64,000 bases of DNA. It comes from Rhodocyclales bacterium. GTDB lineage: Bacteria; Pseudomonadota; Gammaproteobacteria; Burkholderiales; Rhodocyclaceae. Shown here one piece after another: positions 11,964 to 20,339 of the stretch. The notes beneath the pieces are model-generated. The model saw only the letters and a program-made list of their open reading frames with translations. It did no database searches and was not told where the DNA came from. The translations under genes were made by a program, and so were the position numbers. The first letter of the stretch is position 1, and every line of letters starts with the position of its first letter. The stretch is from positions 1 through 64,000 of the forward strand of contig JAPLQY010000032.1 in assembly GCA_026399475.1 (NCBI GenBank), read 5' to 3'.

Positions 11964-12992
11964 CTATTTTCCTTTTGCCTTGAGCGCCGCATCGAGGCGC
12001 GGATAGACGCGGCGCGCGTTGCCTTCGTAGACCTTGTAGCGGTCGTCCGCACTCAGATTGAGTGTGGCCTCGATGTAACGTTTGGTGTCGTCGAAATTGA
12101 AACCAGTCTCGGGATCGATGCCCTTGACGGCGCCGATCATTTCCGAGGCGAACAGGATGTTCTTCACCGGGATCACGCGGGTCATGAGATCGATGCCGGG
12201 CTGGTGATAGACGCAGGTGTCGAAGTAGATGTTGTTGAGCAGGTGGTCCTTCAGCAGCGGCTTCTTCAGCTCCTGCGCCAGGCCGCGGTAACGTCCCCAG
12301 TGGTAGGGTGCGGCGCCACCGCCGTGCGGAATGACGAACTTGAGCTCCGGGAAATCCTTGAACAAGTCGCCCTGGATGAGTTGCATCACGGCCGTGGTGT
12401 CGGCGTTGATGTAGTGCGCGCCGGTGGTATGGAAGCAGGCGTTGCAGGAGGTCGAGACGTGGATCATGGCCGGGATGCCGTACTCGACCATCTTTTCGTA
12501 GACGGGATACCAGTGCCGGTCGTAGAGCGGCGGCGAAGTCCAGTGGCCGCCCGAGGGATCGGGATTCAGGTTGATGCCGACGAAGCCGTATTCCTTCACG
12601 CATTTTTCCAGCTCCGGGATGCAGGTGCGCGGATCGACGCCGGGTGACTGCGGCAGCATTGCCGCGCCGATGAAGTTGTCGGGAAAGAGTTGCGCAACGC
12701 GATGGCACAGCTCGTTGCAGATCGCCGCCCAGGTGCTGCTGACGTTGAAGTCGCCGATGTGGTGAGCCATGAAGCTGGCACGCGGCGAGAAGATGGTCAG
12801 GTCGGAGCCGCGCTCCTGCATCTTCTTCAGCTGGTTGGTCACTATCGTCTCGCGCAACTCGTCGTCGCTGATCTTCAGCTCGGAAACCTTTGGCATCAGC
12901 GTCGGATCCTTGATGCCGGCGATCTGGCGGTTGCGCCATTCTTCCAGCGCCTTGGGCGCGGTGGTGTAGTGGCCGTGGATGTCGATGATCAT
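11964..12992 (-). CDS. ligJ: 4-oxalomesaconate hydratase
   Basis: A 342-residue metal-dependent amidohydrolase-fold protein that adds water to 4-oxalomesaconate to form 4-carboxy-4-hydroxy-2-oxoadipate. Features: the N-terminal metal motif [13 protein letters not shown] (His6, His8), [13 protein letters not shown], and [19 protein letters not shown], all typical of LigJ/PmdE. I start at ATG 12992, since MIIDIHGHY is the family start and the 53 upstream codons read into the previous gene. It lies between the substrate-binding-like gene and ligK, in pathway context. Confidence 0.92.
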   Translation of the reverse strand: MIIDIHGHYTTAPKALEEWRNRQIAGIKDPTLMPKVSELKISDDELRETIVTNQLKKMQERGSDLTIFSPRASFMAHHIGDFNVSSTWAAICNELCHRVAQLFPDNFIGAAMLPQSPGVDPRTCIPELEKCVKEYGFVGINLNPDPSGGHWTSPPLYDRHWYPVYEKMVEYGIPAMIHVSTSCNACFHTTGAHYINADTTAVMQLIQGDLFKDFPELKFVIPHGGGAAPYHWGRYRGLAQELKKPLLKDHLLNNIYFDTCVYHQPGIDLMTRVIPVKNILFASEMIGAVKGIDPETGFNFDDTKRYIEATLNLSADDRYKVYEGNARRVYPRLDAALKAKGK

Positions 12993-13012
12993 TGATGGAC
13001 TCCTGAGAACTG

Positions 13013-13714
13013 TTATGCCGGTTCCATACCGTGGCGCCGCTTGGCGTCGGTAGCAGCGGGCGAATGCATGAAGCCGAGCAAGGTACGCACGGCTTCGGGC
13101 TGAGCCGAGACCGCACAGATGCCGCCGGAAAAAGTGGTGACGATCTCGCAACCCGCCGGCATGGTGCCGAGCACCTCGATGCCGGGCTGGTTCGCCATTT
13201 CGCTGTATTGCTGGAAGCCGAGCTCGACCTCGCCATTGGCTACCAGTTGGCCCACCGGAATGCCGGGCGGCGCCTGCACGATGCGGCTACGCACGGCATC
13301 GGCAATGCCCCAGCGTTCGAACAGCTTGAGCAAGGCCGCGCCGCTCGGCCCGGTCGAATAGCCCAGCGTGCGCGCCGCCAGTACGGCGCCCCGCAATGCG
13401 TCTTCGGAAGCGATGTCGGGTCGCACGCTGCCTTCGCGCACGGCGATCGCCACGCCCGAGCGCACCAGGTCGGTCCTGCTGCCGGCGACCACGCGCCCGG
13501 CGGCCACCAGCTTGTCGATGGCATCGGCGGCAAGCACCACCACATCGAAGGGCTCGCCAGCCTGCACCCGCTTCGCCGCGTCGACGCCGCCCACCGACTC
13601 GAAGTCGACCTCAGTGGCAACACCTGCGCCGCTCTGCTGCTGGTATGCGTCGGCGAGTTCGGCCAGCAACTGCCGTGTCGCCATCGAGGAAATGCCTGAG
13701 ATCGGAGTGCCCAT
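13013..13714 (-). CDS. ModA-like substrate-binding-domain protein without signal peptide
   Basis: A 233-residue protein with the type 2 periplasmic-binding fold seen in molybdate-binding proteins (about residues 15-215; for example VDFESVGGVDAAKRVQAGEPFDVVVLAADAI cut by normal strand spacing, then GIPVGQLVANGEVELGFQQYSE). The N terminus MGTPISGISSMATRQLLAEL has no secretion signal, so it is probably cytosolic. It is the first gene of the lig/pmd run, 20 bases before ligJ. Related genes accompany aromatic acid operons in betaproteobacteria, but I know of no proven function; ligand sensing or an enzyme role such as isomerase are both unproven. Confidence 0.7.
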   Translation of the reverse strand: MGTPISGISSMATRQLLAELADAYQQQSGAGVATEVDFESVGGVDAAKRVQAGEPFDVVVLAADAIDKLVAAGRVVAGSRTDLVRSGVAIAVREGSVRPDIASEDALRGAVLAARTLGYSTGPSGAALLKLFERWGIADAVRSRIVQAPPGIPVGQLVANGEVELGFQQYSEMANQPGIEVLGTMPAGCEIVTTFSGGICAVSAQPEAVRTLLGFMHSPAATDAKRRHGMEPA

Positions 13715-14038
13715 GACGGCATTCTGGCAAATGCGGAATGGCGGGCCAAGCCGGTGCCGCCACTACTAGCTATCGCGTTTTGTTATGGGCGCGTTCATTT
13801 TCCGCGGGCCTCGCAAGCGACCCCGGCGAAGTCCATAGGAGTTTGCCGCTCGTGACAATCACAGACGCGACTTCCGCTATGTGCCCATTGCGGACTAATG
13901 ACTTTTTCATGGGCAATGACGGCTATAGGGGATGCATCCTTTTTAGGAGGCTTTCCGCCAGGGTCTGCTCCACCCCCGAAACCGGCCAGTCGCAATTTTC
14001 TGATCCAAGACTCGCTTGAGGCTCTGCTTACAAATACC
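13715..14038. other. Intergenic region upstream of the lig/pmd operon
   Basis: About 320 bases without a credible gene; short frames on both strands lack ribosome sites and family features. It must hold the promoter of the minus-strand lig run. A 7-bp inverted repeat TGCCCAT/ATGGGCA separated by about 20 bases (around 13881-13915) could be a regulator site, but no regulator gene for this operon is adjacent. Confidence 0.3.
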
Positions 14039-14458
14039 TCACCGAGTCCGATGTAGGATTCTTCGCAAACGCGCTACTAATTCGCGCCTATTGCAGGACT
14101 TCAAAAGATAGTCGTCGGCACCCAGTTCAAGCATCACAATGGCATCAATCTCGCTCATTTGGGCGCTAAGCACCACTACAGGCACATCTTTCTGCCTGCG
14201 AATCTTGCGCAACACTTCAAATCCGCTTGATCCTGCGAGTTCGTTGTCAGCAAGGATCACGAGATCGTATTTGCCTCTGATCGCATCGAGCCAACCTTGG
14301 TGGGCTTTCGGCACAAAGCTGACGACGAAGCCTTGCTCCTGAAGATAGTGGGACAGTGTCTGACAATACTCGGGGTCGTCATCGACTAGCAGTAGTTGTG
14401 GCGCGTGCTTCAAGGAATCCCTTCGTCCGAGAGAACATTGGAGTGCATCCCAATTCAA
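14039..14458 (-). CDS. Receiver-only response regulator
   Basis: A 139-residue protein consisting of one CheY-like receiver domain: acidic pocket LLLVDDDPEY, phospho-acceptor Asp in VILADNELAG, Ser in VVVLSAQM, and the conserved Lys in GADDYLLKSCNRREL (the usual Pro after Lys is Ser). It ends at LRRILHRTR, just where an OmpR-type linker would lead into a DNA-binding domain, so it is either a stand-alone receiver or a truncated OmpR-family regulator. No kinase is immediately adjacent; the nearest is at 17996-19819, which already has an NtrC-type partner. The ATG has a poor ribosome site and a slightly later start is possible. Confidence 0.72.
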   Translation of the reverse strand: MNWDALQCSLGRRDSLKHAPQLLLVDDDPEYCQTLSHYLQEQGFVVSFVPKAHQGWLDAIRGKYDLVILADNELAGSSGFEVLRKIRRQKDVPVVVLSAQMSEIDAIVMLELGADDYLLKSCNRRELVARLRRILHRTR

Positions 14459-14508
14459 CTTAGCGCTATCGAAAACGATGTACTGCGCGATTCAGCACTA
14501 CGCAAATA

Positions 14509-14544
14509 AAGCAAAAGCTGCCGGCTAACCGACAGCTTTTGCTT
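14509..14544 (-). terminator. Terminator of the multiheme cytochrome gene
   Basis: A perfect 12-bp inverted repeat (AAGCAAAAGCTG / CAGCTTTTGCTT, arms 14509-14520 and 14533-14544) with a 12-base loop lies 15 bases after the cytochrome stop codon. On the minus strand it is followed by TTTATTTG. A rho-independent terminator isolating the cytochrome gene from the receiver gene is the simplest reading. Confidence 0.75.
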
Positions 14545-14559
14545 GCTACAAAGTACGTG

Positions 14560-16476
14560 CTACAGATTCTTCGTGTCGTGGCAGGCCGCACCGCATTGGT
14601 TGGTGTAAGGAATCGGCATGGCCTTGCCCGGCTCGACGCCCTTGACACCCTTGTTGTCCTTGCGCGGGACGTCATAGACGTGCGAGCTGATGTCGTTGAC
14701 CCAGTAGTTCTTGCCATCCTTGCCGAGCATGCCCTTGCCGAAGCCGGCGCCGGTCTGCGCGGTCTTGGTGTTGTGGCAGTCGGAACAACTGATCTTGGTC
14801 ACGTCCACCGTGCACTTGGCTTTGTCCGCGAGATGTTCCTTCATGTCCTTGCGGTTCTCGTGACAAGCCGTGCACACCTCGGTCGTCTTCGGATCGTGCT
14901 TCAACTGGTGCAGCGACTTGCCATTGCCATGCGGGTCGTGGCAGTCCGAACAGGCCACCAGTTGGGTGCCGTTGCGATACTTCTTGGCCTTGATCAGGTC
15001 CGAGTAGGGCTGGTGGTGACCTTTGGAATGCAAACCGTCCGCCCAGAAGTCGGTGTCGGCACCGTCGGCCCGGGTGGTGTATTCCGTTAGGAAGCGGTTG
15101 CGCGAGGTGCCCGGCAACATCATCTTGTTGTCCTTGTTGACCGGCTGGTCGTTCTTCAGGAAACCCTGGGGCCGACTGTGGCACTGCCCGCACAACACAT
15201 CGGCACGTTCCGCCGAAAGCTTGTTGGGGCTGACGATGGTGGCCGGCATGTCGATCTCTTTTGCCTTGTCGTGAACGGAACCGGGACCATGGCAGGTTTC
15301 GCAGCCTAGGTTGAGCTCGTTGGGCTTGCCGTCGCCGTCGATGTCCATTTCGCCGTTGCGATCATTGGCGGAACCGGCGATGTAGTCGCCCTTGGCATTC
15401 TTGGCCAACGTGTAGCCGGCGTAATGGCAGGACGCGCATTCCTTGTCGAAGGACTTGCCCGGCGGCGGATCGATCAGTTTCTTGGCTTCCTCGTTATAGA
15501 ACCAGTCGGCGTGGTAGTCGCGCCAGGGCTTGCGGGTACGATCGGCAAAGCTGTCATCGCCGTTCTGGTTGAACTGGACGAAGGGGAATAGGTTAGCGCC
15601 GACGCGCACCAGATAGCGCTGCTTGTAGAGTCCGCCGCCGTAGGTCATATCGACCGTATAGGTACGTGGCTTGTCCGCAGCGTCACGCAGATTTTCGGTG
15701 CGCAGCTTGAGTTTGCCGTCGCTGTCCTTGTAGAAGTTCGCGGTGAAGCTTGCCGACGCTGCATCGGCCGGCGCCTTGGTGGCGATCTGGTACTTGTCGA
15801 AGCCGCGGCCCTTGTCGAAACCGTAGAACCAGAACTTGGTGCCGGCCATGAGCTTGTCCAGGCCCTTGTTGAACTCGGGGAAGCGCGAATGGTCCTGCAG
15901 CTTGCTCGGCTTACCAATCACGGTCATGCCCAGCCGGTGCAGGGTCTTGGTGATGTGCTTCTGATCTTCGTGGCATTCGATGCAGGCCGAACTGCCGATG
16001 TATTTGGCATCCGGCGGCACGTTCCCGGATATCTTGATCAGCATCGGCGCAGCACCCAGTTCATCGGTCCCCAGGGACTTGCGCGACTTGTCGCCACCCG
16101 GCAGGTACTTGCTGGTGGCCGGTTCGACATAAACGAAGTATTTGCCGCCAGGAACGTCGGCAAAGCTGAACTCGCCATTGTCATTGGTCTTCGCGTTCAG
16201 GTAGCGCCCGCGGTTGGCAGCCAGGCTGTCTTCCAGCGGTTCGTCGTTCGGCGAATCCGCCTTGACCTCGATCGGTGTCTTGCCCATCGTGGCGACGTCG
16301 GTGGCGGGGATCAGCCAAACTGTAGCGTTGGGTACCTTGAGGAAAGTTTCCTTGCTGCCGTCCTCGACTACGCCCTTGAATGGAGCGTTCGGGTATGTCT
16401 TGACCCCGCCGGTACAGCCGTAGATCAGGAACACGGATGCCAGCGCCAACAGGCTGCCGAAAATTGTTTTTTTCAT
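14560..16476 (-). CDS. Lipoprotein multiheme c-type cytochrome (eight heme motifs)
   Basis: A 638-residue exported electron-transfer protein. The N terminus MKKTIFGSLLALASVFLIYGC has a lipobox (LIYGC, lipidated Cys21). Residues about 30-155 resemble a carboxypeptidase-regulatory-like beta-sandwich (NDNGEFSFADVPGGKYFVYV). Seven CxxCH motifs begin at Cys165, 347, 392, 429, 509, 535 and 564, and an eighth is CX3CH (CGAACH, Cys628) close to the C terminus. The third is in GCETCHGPGSVH, the signature of cytochrome c554/DmsE-like proteins. The ATG at 16476 has AAGGGG before it. It is monocistronic, with a sigma-54 promoter (16519-16533) and terminator, next to an NtrC-type two-component system. Role: probably electron transfer in the periplasm or on a membrane surface; the acceptor is unknown. 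Confidence 0.88.
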   Translation of the reverse strand: MKKTIFGSLLALASVFLIYGCTGGVKTYPNAPFKGVVEDGSKETFLKVPNATVWLIPATDVATMGKTPIEVKADSPNDEPLEDSLAANRGRYLNAKTNDNGEFSFADVPGGKYFVYVEPATSKYLPGGDKSRKSLGTDELGAAPMLIKISGNVPPDAKYIGSSACIECHEDQKHITKTLHRLGMTVIGKPSKLQDHSRFPEFNKGLDKLMAGTKFWFYGFDKGRGFDKYQIATKAPADAASASFTANFYKDSDGKLKLRTENLRDAADKPRTYTVDMTYGGGLYKQRYLVRVGANLFPFVQFNQNGDDSFADRTRKPWRDYHADWFYNEEAKKLIDPPPGKSFDKECASCHYAGYTLAKNAKGDYIAGSANDRNGEMDIDGDGKPNELNLGCETCHGPGSVHDKAKEIDMPATIVSPNKLSAERADVLCGQCHSRPQGFLKNDQPVNKDNKMMLPGTSRNRFLTEYTTRADGADTDFWADGLHSKGHHQPYSDLIKAKKYRNGTQLVACSDCHDPHGNGKSLHQLKHDPKTTEVCTACHENRKDMKEHLADKAKCTVDVTKISCSDCHNTKTAQTGAGFGKGMLGKDGKNYWVNDISSHVYDVPRKDNKGVKGVEPGKAMPIPYTNQCGAACHDTKNL

Positions 16477-16518
16477 GATGATCCCCTTATTTGTGTAAAC
16501 CCAGCTACTGCTGGTCAC

Positions 16519-16533
16519 GCAATGTTCGTACCA
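16519..16533 (-). promoter_or_regulatory. Sigma-54 (-24/-12) promoter of the cytochrome gene
   Basis: The minus strand reads TGGTACGAACATTGC here. GG and GC are separated by exactly 10 bases, and it matches the consensus TGGCACG-N4-TTGC at all but one fixed position. It lies about 43 bases before the cytochrome ATG, leaving room for a short leader. The neighbouring response regulator has the GAFTGA motif required to activate sigma-54 polymerase. Confidence 0.78.
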
Positions 16534-16604
16534 CAACGCCTTGCGCTTATGACCGTCGTTTGGGCAGGAGATATGAAGATGTATTGCCTGATGAGTGTCG
16601 CGAT

Positions 16605-16634
16605 TTAGTGACAGGTGTCACTTATCAGTGACAG
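16605..16634. promoter_or_regulatory. Inverted repeat, likely activator site upstream of the cytochrome promoter
   Basis: GTGACA-GG-TGTCAC (16608-16621) is a perfect dyad within TTAGTGACAGGTGTCACTTA, followed by another half-site GTGACAG (16628-16634). It lies about 75-100 bases upstream of the -24 element, the usual distance for an enhancer of a sigma-54 activator, and overlaps the stop codon of the response regulator gene. A very similar dyad occurs upstream of the sensor kinase gene (19890-19912). Confidence 0.65.
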
Positions 16635-17994
16635 CTCCCCAGCGCTTCATCCGTACGTACAGGTTCTGTCGGGGGATCCCGCTGAGACGTGCCGCTTCGG
16701 ATATGTTGCCCGCTGCAGCATCGAGCAGGCGCTGAAAATAATCACGTTCGAAATCAACCCTGGCGTCCTGATAACTCAGCGCTGCGATCATTGCAGGAGT
16801 GGTAGCGTCTTGGGCGCTGGCTACAGGCTTGCCGTCCGGAAACAGGTGCAGGGTATCGATCGGGCCGCCGGTATGGAGTGCCACCGCACGCTCGATGCAG
16901 TGCTGCAGTTGGCGCACGTTGCCCTCCCAGCGGCAGCTTTCAAGCGCTTGCAGGGCGACGGGCGTCAGCGGGCCGCAGCTCTTGCCGAATTTCGCGCTGT
17001 AAAAATCCAGGAAATGCGTGGCCAGCGGCACGATGTCGCCGGCACGCTCGCGCAGCGGCGGCATGGTCACCGAGACCACGGCGATACGGTAATACAGGTC
17101 TTCGCGAAACCGCCCGGCCTTGACCTCGGCCAGCAGCGGCCGGTTGGTGGCGCAGATCAGGCGAAAATCGGCACGGCGTGCCTGGGTGCTGCCGATGCGG
17201 GTGAAGCTGTGGTCCTGCAGCACGCGCAGCAGGCTGCTCTGCAGCTTGGCGCTCATGTCGGCGATTTCGTCGAGGAACAGGTTGCCACCGTCGGCCTTCT
17301 CGAAGTAGCCGGCATTGGCCTGGCCGGCGCCGGTGAAGGCGCCTTTTTCATGGCCGAACAGCAGGCTTTCGAGCAGGGATTCCGCCAGTCCGCCGCAATT
17401 GACCTCGAGGAAAGGCTTGGTGGCGCGCGGACTCAGGGCATGGACCATCCTGGCGGCAAGCTCCTTGCCGGTGCCGCTTTCCCCTTCGAGCAGGACCGTG
17501 GTGTCGAGGCCGGCGACTTGGCGGATCTGGCCGAGGACTCTTTCCATCGCGGGCGACTGGCCGATCATGTCCGCTGCGCCCGATTCGCCGGACAAGCGGG
17601 CGCGCAGGCCATGGATCTCGCGGTAGGCGCGATCGAGTTCCAGCGCCTTGCCGATCACCGCCTCCAGCGCTTCAAGGTCTTCGAATGGCTTGGTCTGATA
17701 ATCGAAGACGCCTTCGCGCACCGCCGCCACGGCATCGCGCACGTCGGCGAAGCCGGTCATCAGTATGCCGACCAGATGCGGCCGGCGCGCGCGAAACTCG
17801 CGCAGCAGGTCGATGCCGTTGTCGCTGGGCAGGCGCTGGTCCATCAGCACCAGGTTGAAATCCTCAGCGGCGAACAGGCGGCGTGCCTCGGCGCCATCGG
17901 CGGCCAGGCTCACCTGCGCCGTTTTGGCCAGCAAGTGTTCGAACAGGATGCGGGTGTGGCGATCATCGTCGACCACGAGGATTTTTGGCAGCAT
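16618..17994 (-). CDS. Sigma-54-dependent response regulator (NtrC family)
   Basis: A 458-residue cytosolic transcription activator. Receiver domain 1-120 with phospho-acceptor Asp52 ([13 protein letters not shown]) and Lys102; AAA+ domain with Walker A GESGTGKE (171-178), the sigma-54 contact loop GAFTGA (218-223) and Walker B LFLDEI (239-244); C-terminal Fis-type helix-turn-helix ([21 protein letters not shown]). It starts 1 base after the kinase stop codon, so the two are coupled. The likely target is the adjacent multiheme cytochrome gene, which has both a -24/-12 promoter and a dyad upstream. Start [11 protein letters not shown] is chosen because the family begins there; the longer open frame overlaps the kinase gene. 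Confidence 0.93.
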   Translation of the reverse strand: MLPKILVVDDDRHTRILFEHLLAKTAQVSLAADGAEARRLFAAEDFNLVLMDQRLPSDNGIDLLREFRARRPHLVGILMTGFADVRDAVAAVREGVFDYQTKPFEDLEALEAVIGKALELDRAYREIHGLRARLSGESGAADMIGQSPAMERVLGQIRQVAGLDTTVLLEGESGTGKELAARMVHALSPRATKPFLEVNCGGLAESLLESLLFGHEKGAFTGAGQANAGYFEKADGGNLFLDEIADMSAKLQSSLLRVLQDHSFTRIGSTQARRADFRLICATNRPLLAEVKAGRFREDLYYRIAVVSVTMPPLRERAGDIVPLATHFLDFYSAKFGKSCGPLTPVALQALESCRWEGNVRQLQHCIERAVALHTGGPIDTLHLFPDGKPVASAQDATTPAMIAALSYQDARVDFERDYFQRLLDAAAGNISEAARLSGIPRQNLYVRMKRWGAVTDK

Positions 17995-17995
17995 C

Positions 17996-19819
17996 TCAGG
18001 CAGCGTCGTGTTTATGGTCGGGTGAGTCGTGCAATGAACCTGGCAGGGTATCGGGCAACGAACTTGGCAATGAATCAGGCAACCAGATCGCAATTCGCGT
18101 GCCACGCCCCGGCTCGCTGCTGACATTGACCTGCCCGTCGTGCAGCAGTGCGACGTGCTGGACGACGGGCAGGCCGAGGCCGGTGCCGTCGCTATGCGTG
18201 GTGTAGAAGGGCACGAAGATCTTTTCCAGCACATCGGGCGGCATGCCGCGGCCATGATCGCTGACGGCCAGCGACCAGCCCGCCACGCCCCGCGCCGGAT
18301 CGTCCTCGCGCGCCAGGCTGATGACGATGGCGCTGCCGTCGGTGGTGGCCTGGGCGGCATTGACCAGCAGGTTGAACAAGGCGTGGCGCAGCAGGATCGG
18401 ATCAATGGTCAGCACCACAGCTTCGTTCGGCAGATTCAGTTCGACCGGCAGGTGCTTGTTCTCGGTCTGGCGAAAAAGGAGCACCGTGTCCTCGATCAGC
18501 GCCGCCATCTGCGTCGGTTTGCTTTCGAAGGATGAGACCTTGGAAAACGCCAGCATGCGCTTGACGAAGGCGCGACAGTCTTCGCCGGAACTGCGAATCT
18601 CACCCAGCAGTTCGCGCGTGCGCACCGGATCGTCGACTCCGCGTTCGGCAAGTTGCGCCAGGTTGACCACGCCGACCAGCGGATTGTTCAACTGGTGGGC
18701 GATGCTGCCGACCATGGTGCCCAGCGCCGAGAGTTTTTCGAGCTGCAGGATGCGGCCATATTCGGCGTTGAAGCGCAGCAACTGGTGTTCGAGGTCGTGC
18801 TGGCGCCGGTAGTCGCGCTCGACGCGGTCGAGTGCAAGGTAGAACACCCCGAGTACGCCGATCGCCAACAGCAGGCTGATCGTCGTGACGGCGACGATGG
18901 ACCAGTTGAAGGTGGATTTCAGTGCACTGATGTCGCGGATCACCACCAGGTCGCCGATGTGGCGCTGGCCGGCGTCCCTTAGCGGCACGGCGGCCAGGTG
19001 CAGCGAGCGCCCTTGGTCGTCGATCTCCGCAGTGCGGCCGGCGAGCAAACGCTGCAGGGTGGAGTCGTCCAGCGCCGCGGGCAGCTGGTCCGTGGTCTGC
19101 GCCAGTGATACGTGGCTGGCAAAGCGCTCCCACGTTCCCGTGCGTTTCATCAAGGTCTGGCCGCGCTGCCATTGCTGCAGCGACACCAGGCGTTTATCGA
19201 CCAGCACCAGCATGTCCACCGCCAGGCCCTCGCGAATCTCCCTAATCAGGTGCTCGATTTCTTCGCCAATTTCGAGGTAGCCGATGACGAGGCCGTCGCT
19301 GCGCCAGGGCATCACCAGACGCAGCGTGAGCGTCCCCAGCGATCCCAGCTCCAGGCCGTGCACCGCATCCTGGCTGTCCCTCGCCTTGATCGTCGTTAGC
19401 CGGTCGATCTCGTCGCCGTACTCGTCGGGGCTGTGGAAGCGGTAGAGGTTGATCAGGTCCTGGCCGGTGAAATACAGGTGGGTGATGTGGTGCTTGTCGC
19501 GCAGGTTGGCGAACAGGGGATTCAGTTGCTGCGAAAGTGACGCGCGGTCCAGATCGCGGAGGGCGCGTTCGATGGACGGGTTGGTCATCATCGCGCGCAT
19601 TGTCGCGATCATCAGGTTGGTGTCCTTGTCCAGCTTCTGCAGGAACAGCTTTTCCACGGCGGCGGTGCGCTCGGCGATATCCTGGTCGCGGATGTCGGCC
19701 TCGACCCACAAGGCGGCAGTCGCGAACACGCCCATGATGAAGATAAGCACGAGAGCGAGCGGAGCGATGAAGCGTGCCTTGACGCGGCGGGGTTGCTTGG
19801 GCTGAGTGACTGAATTCAT
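17996..19819 (-). CDS. Membrane sensor histidine kinase of the NtrB/DctB type
   Basis: A 607-residue inner-membrane kinase. Transmembrane helix 1 spans about 18-38; a periplasmic region of roughly 265 residues (Cache-like, about 40-300) follows; helix 2 is at about 305-329. The phospho-acceptor is His375 in GSIAHQLNNPL, followed by N (LLRHALFNLLVNAAQAT), G1 (VSDHGRGMPP), F (IFVPFYTTHSDG) and G2 (GTGLGLPVV) boxes. The C-terminal tail has a degenerate short repeat (LPSSLPDTLPGSLHD). The signal is unknown; a small periplasmic ligand is likely from the domain layout. Start ATG 19819 (MNSVTQPKQPRR) gives the first helix in the normal place. Confidence 0.9.
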   Translation of the reverse strand: MNSVTQPKQPRRVKARFIAPLALVLIFIMGVFATAALWVEADIRDQDIAERTAAVEKLFLQKLDKDTNLMIATMRAMMTNPSIERALRDLDRASLSQQLNPLFANLRDKHHITHLYFTGQDLINLYRFHSPDEYGDEIDRLTTIKARDSQDAVHGLELGSLGTLTLRLVMPWRSDGLVIGYLEIGEEIEHLIREIREGLAVDMLVLVDKRLVSLQQWQRGQTLMKRTGTWERFASHVSLAQTTDQLPAALDDSTLQRLLAGRTAEIDDQGRSLHLAAVPLRDAGQRHIGDLVVIRDISALKSTFNWSIVAVTTISLLLAIGVLGVFYLALDRVERDYRRQHDLEHQLLRFNAEYGRILQLEKLSALGTMVGSIAHQLNNPLVGVVNLAQLAERGVDDPVRTRELLGEIRSSGEDCRAFVKRMLAFSKVSSFESKPTQMAALIEDTVLLFRQTENKHLPVELNLPNEAVVLTIDPILLRHALFNLLVNAAQATTDGSAIVISLAREDDPARGVAGWSLAVSDHGRGMPPDVLEKIFVPFYTTHSDGTGLGLPVVQHVALLHDGQVNVSSEPGRGTRIAIWLPDSLPSSLPDTLPGSLHDSPDHKHDAA

Positions 19820-20113
19820 GAATAGCAAGTCTGCTCCTGACTTGTACTGGTGACAACCTAACCTGGAGCCTTCCTCAAATAGCTGAGACTTAGTGTCACC
19901 CTGTGCCACTAACTCAGTCTGCGTCGTTGAGCTGCCAAAGTGGCGAGATCTCGCCGCCAAACTTTCCATGAAGGAATGGAACCTGACTACGAAAACGTGG
20001 ATTCTGGGATTGCCTAGGACTGCCCATGAACGATTTTACGCAGTGGTTACCCCGCCCGGAAACGGCCGCACGAATCCCGTAAGGAGAAGCACGTGCAGCC
20101 GATACTCAGGCGG
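19820..20113. other. Intergenic region between sensor kinase and integrase remnant
   Basis: No credible gene. It holds the operator-like dyad at 19890-19912 and a perfect 14-bp palindrome GGCGAGATCTCGCC at 19942-19955, both upstream of the kinase gene. I see no clear -24/-12 element for the kinase operon. Confidence 0.35.
19890..19912. promoter_or_regulatory. Inverted repeat upstream of the sensor kinase gene
   Basis: TTAGTGTCAC-CCT-GTGCCACTAA: 9 of 10 positions pair, and CTGAG/CTCAG flanks extend the symmetry. The half-site TTAGTGNCAC is the same as in the dyad upstream of the cytochrome promoter (16605-16625), so one regulator, most simply the response regulator encoded here, may bind both sites and autoregulate. 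Confidence 0.6.
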
Positions 20114-20191
20114 CTAGATTTCGGTCTGCTCCGAGATCTCCAGCGCGTCATCTACCTCGATCCCGAGGTATCGCACAGTGCTTTCGAGCTT
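20114..20191 (-). pseudogene. C-terminal fragment of an interrupted tyrosine integrase
   Basis: The minus strand reads KLESTVRYLGIEVDDALEI then SEQTEI and TAG. This is the normal end of the integrase whose N-terminal part lies at 23609-24152 and ends at LLGHSKL; the catalytic Tyr is in this piece (TVRYLG). Joining the two across one copy of CGAGCTT restores a continuous frame (LLGHSKLESTVRYLG). The gene has therefore been split by the RIT element between them. Confidence 0.85.
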
Positions 20192-20214
20192 ATGTACTGC
20201 AGTACATAAGCTCG
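20185..20214. repeat. 30-bp perfect palindrome at the left RIT junction
   Basis: Arms CGAGCTTATGTACTG and its exact complement meet at the centre. The outer left 7 bases belong to the integrase target, the outer right 7 (AAGCTCG) are the start of the terminal inverted repeat. The 16 central bases are absent from the right end, so the left end carries extra material. Confidence 0.8.
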
Positions 20215-20242
20215 ACTATGTCCCGCACCGGACTATGTCCCG
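20208..20242 (+). repeat. Left terminal inverted repeat of the RIT element
   Basis: Begins AAGCTCGACTATGTCCCG and contains two direct copies of GGACTATGTCCCG/CGACTATGTCCCG. It matches the inverse of 23581-23615 at 32 of 35 positions; the three differences lie together between the two inner copies. Confidence 0.85.
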
Positions 20243-20339
20243 AGCGTACTTGACGCCCTGATCTACCGTGGGCTGGCGACGATTTCGCTGAACATTGTCA
20301 TCCTCTTTGCCGGGCAATTCCGCCCGCAAGGAGATCATC

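Noticed and set aside
13738-14019. 93-codon plus-strand frame upstream of the lig operon
   Set aside because: No ribosome site, no family resemblance, overlaps the expected promoter region.
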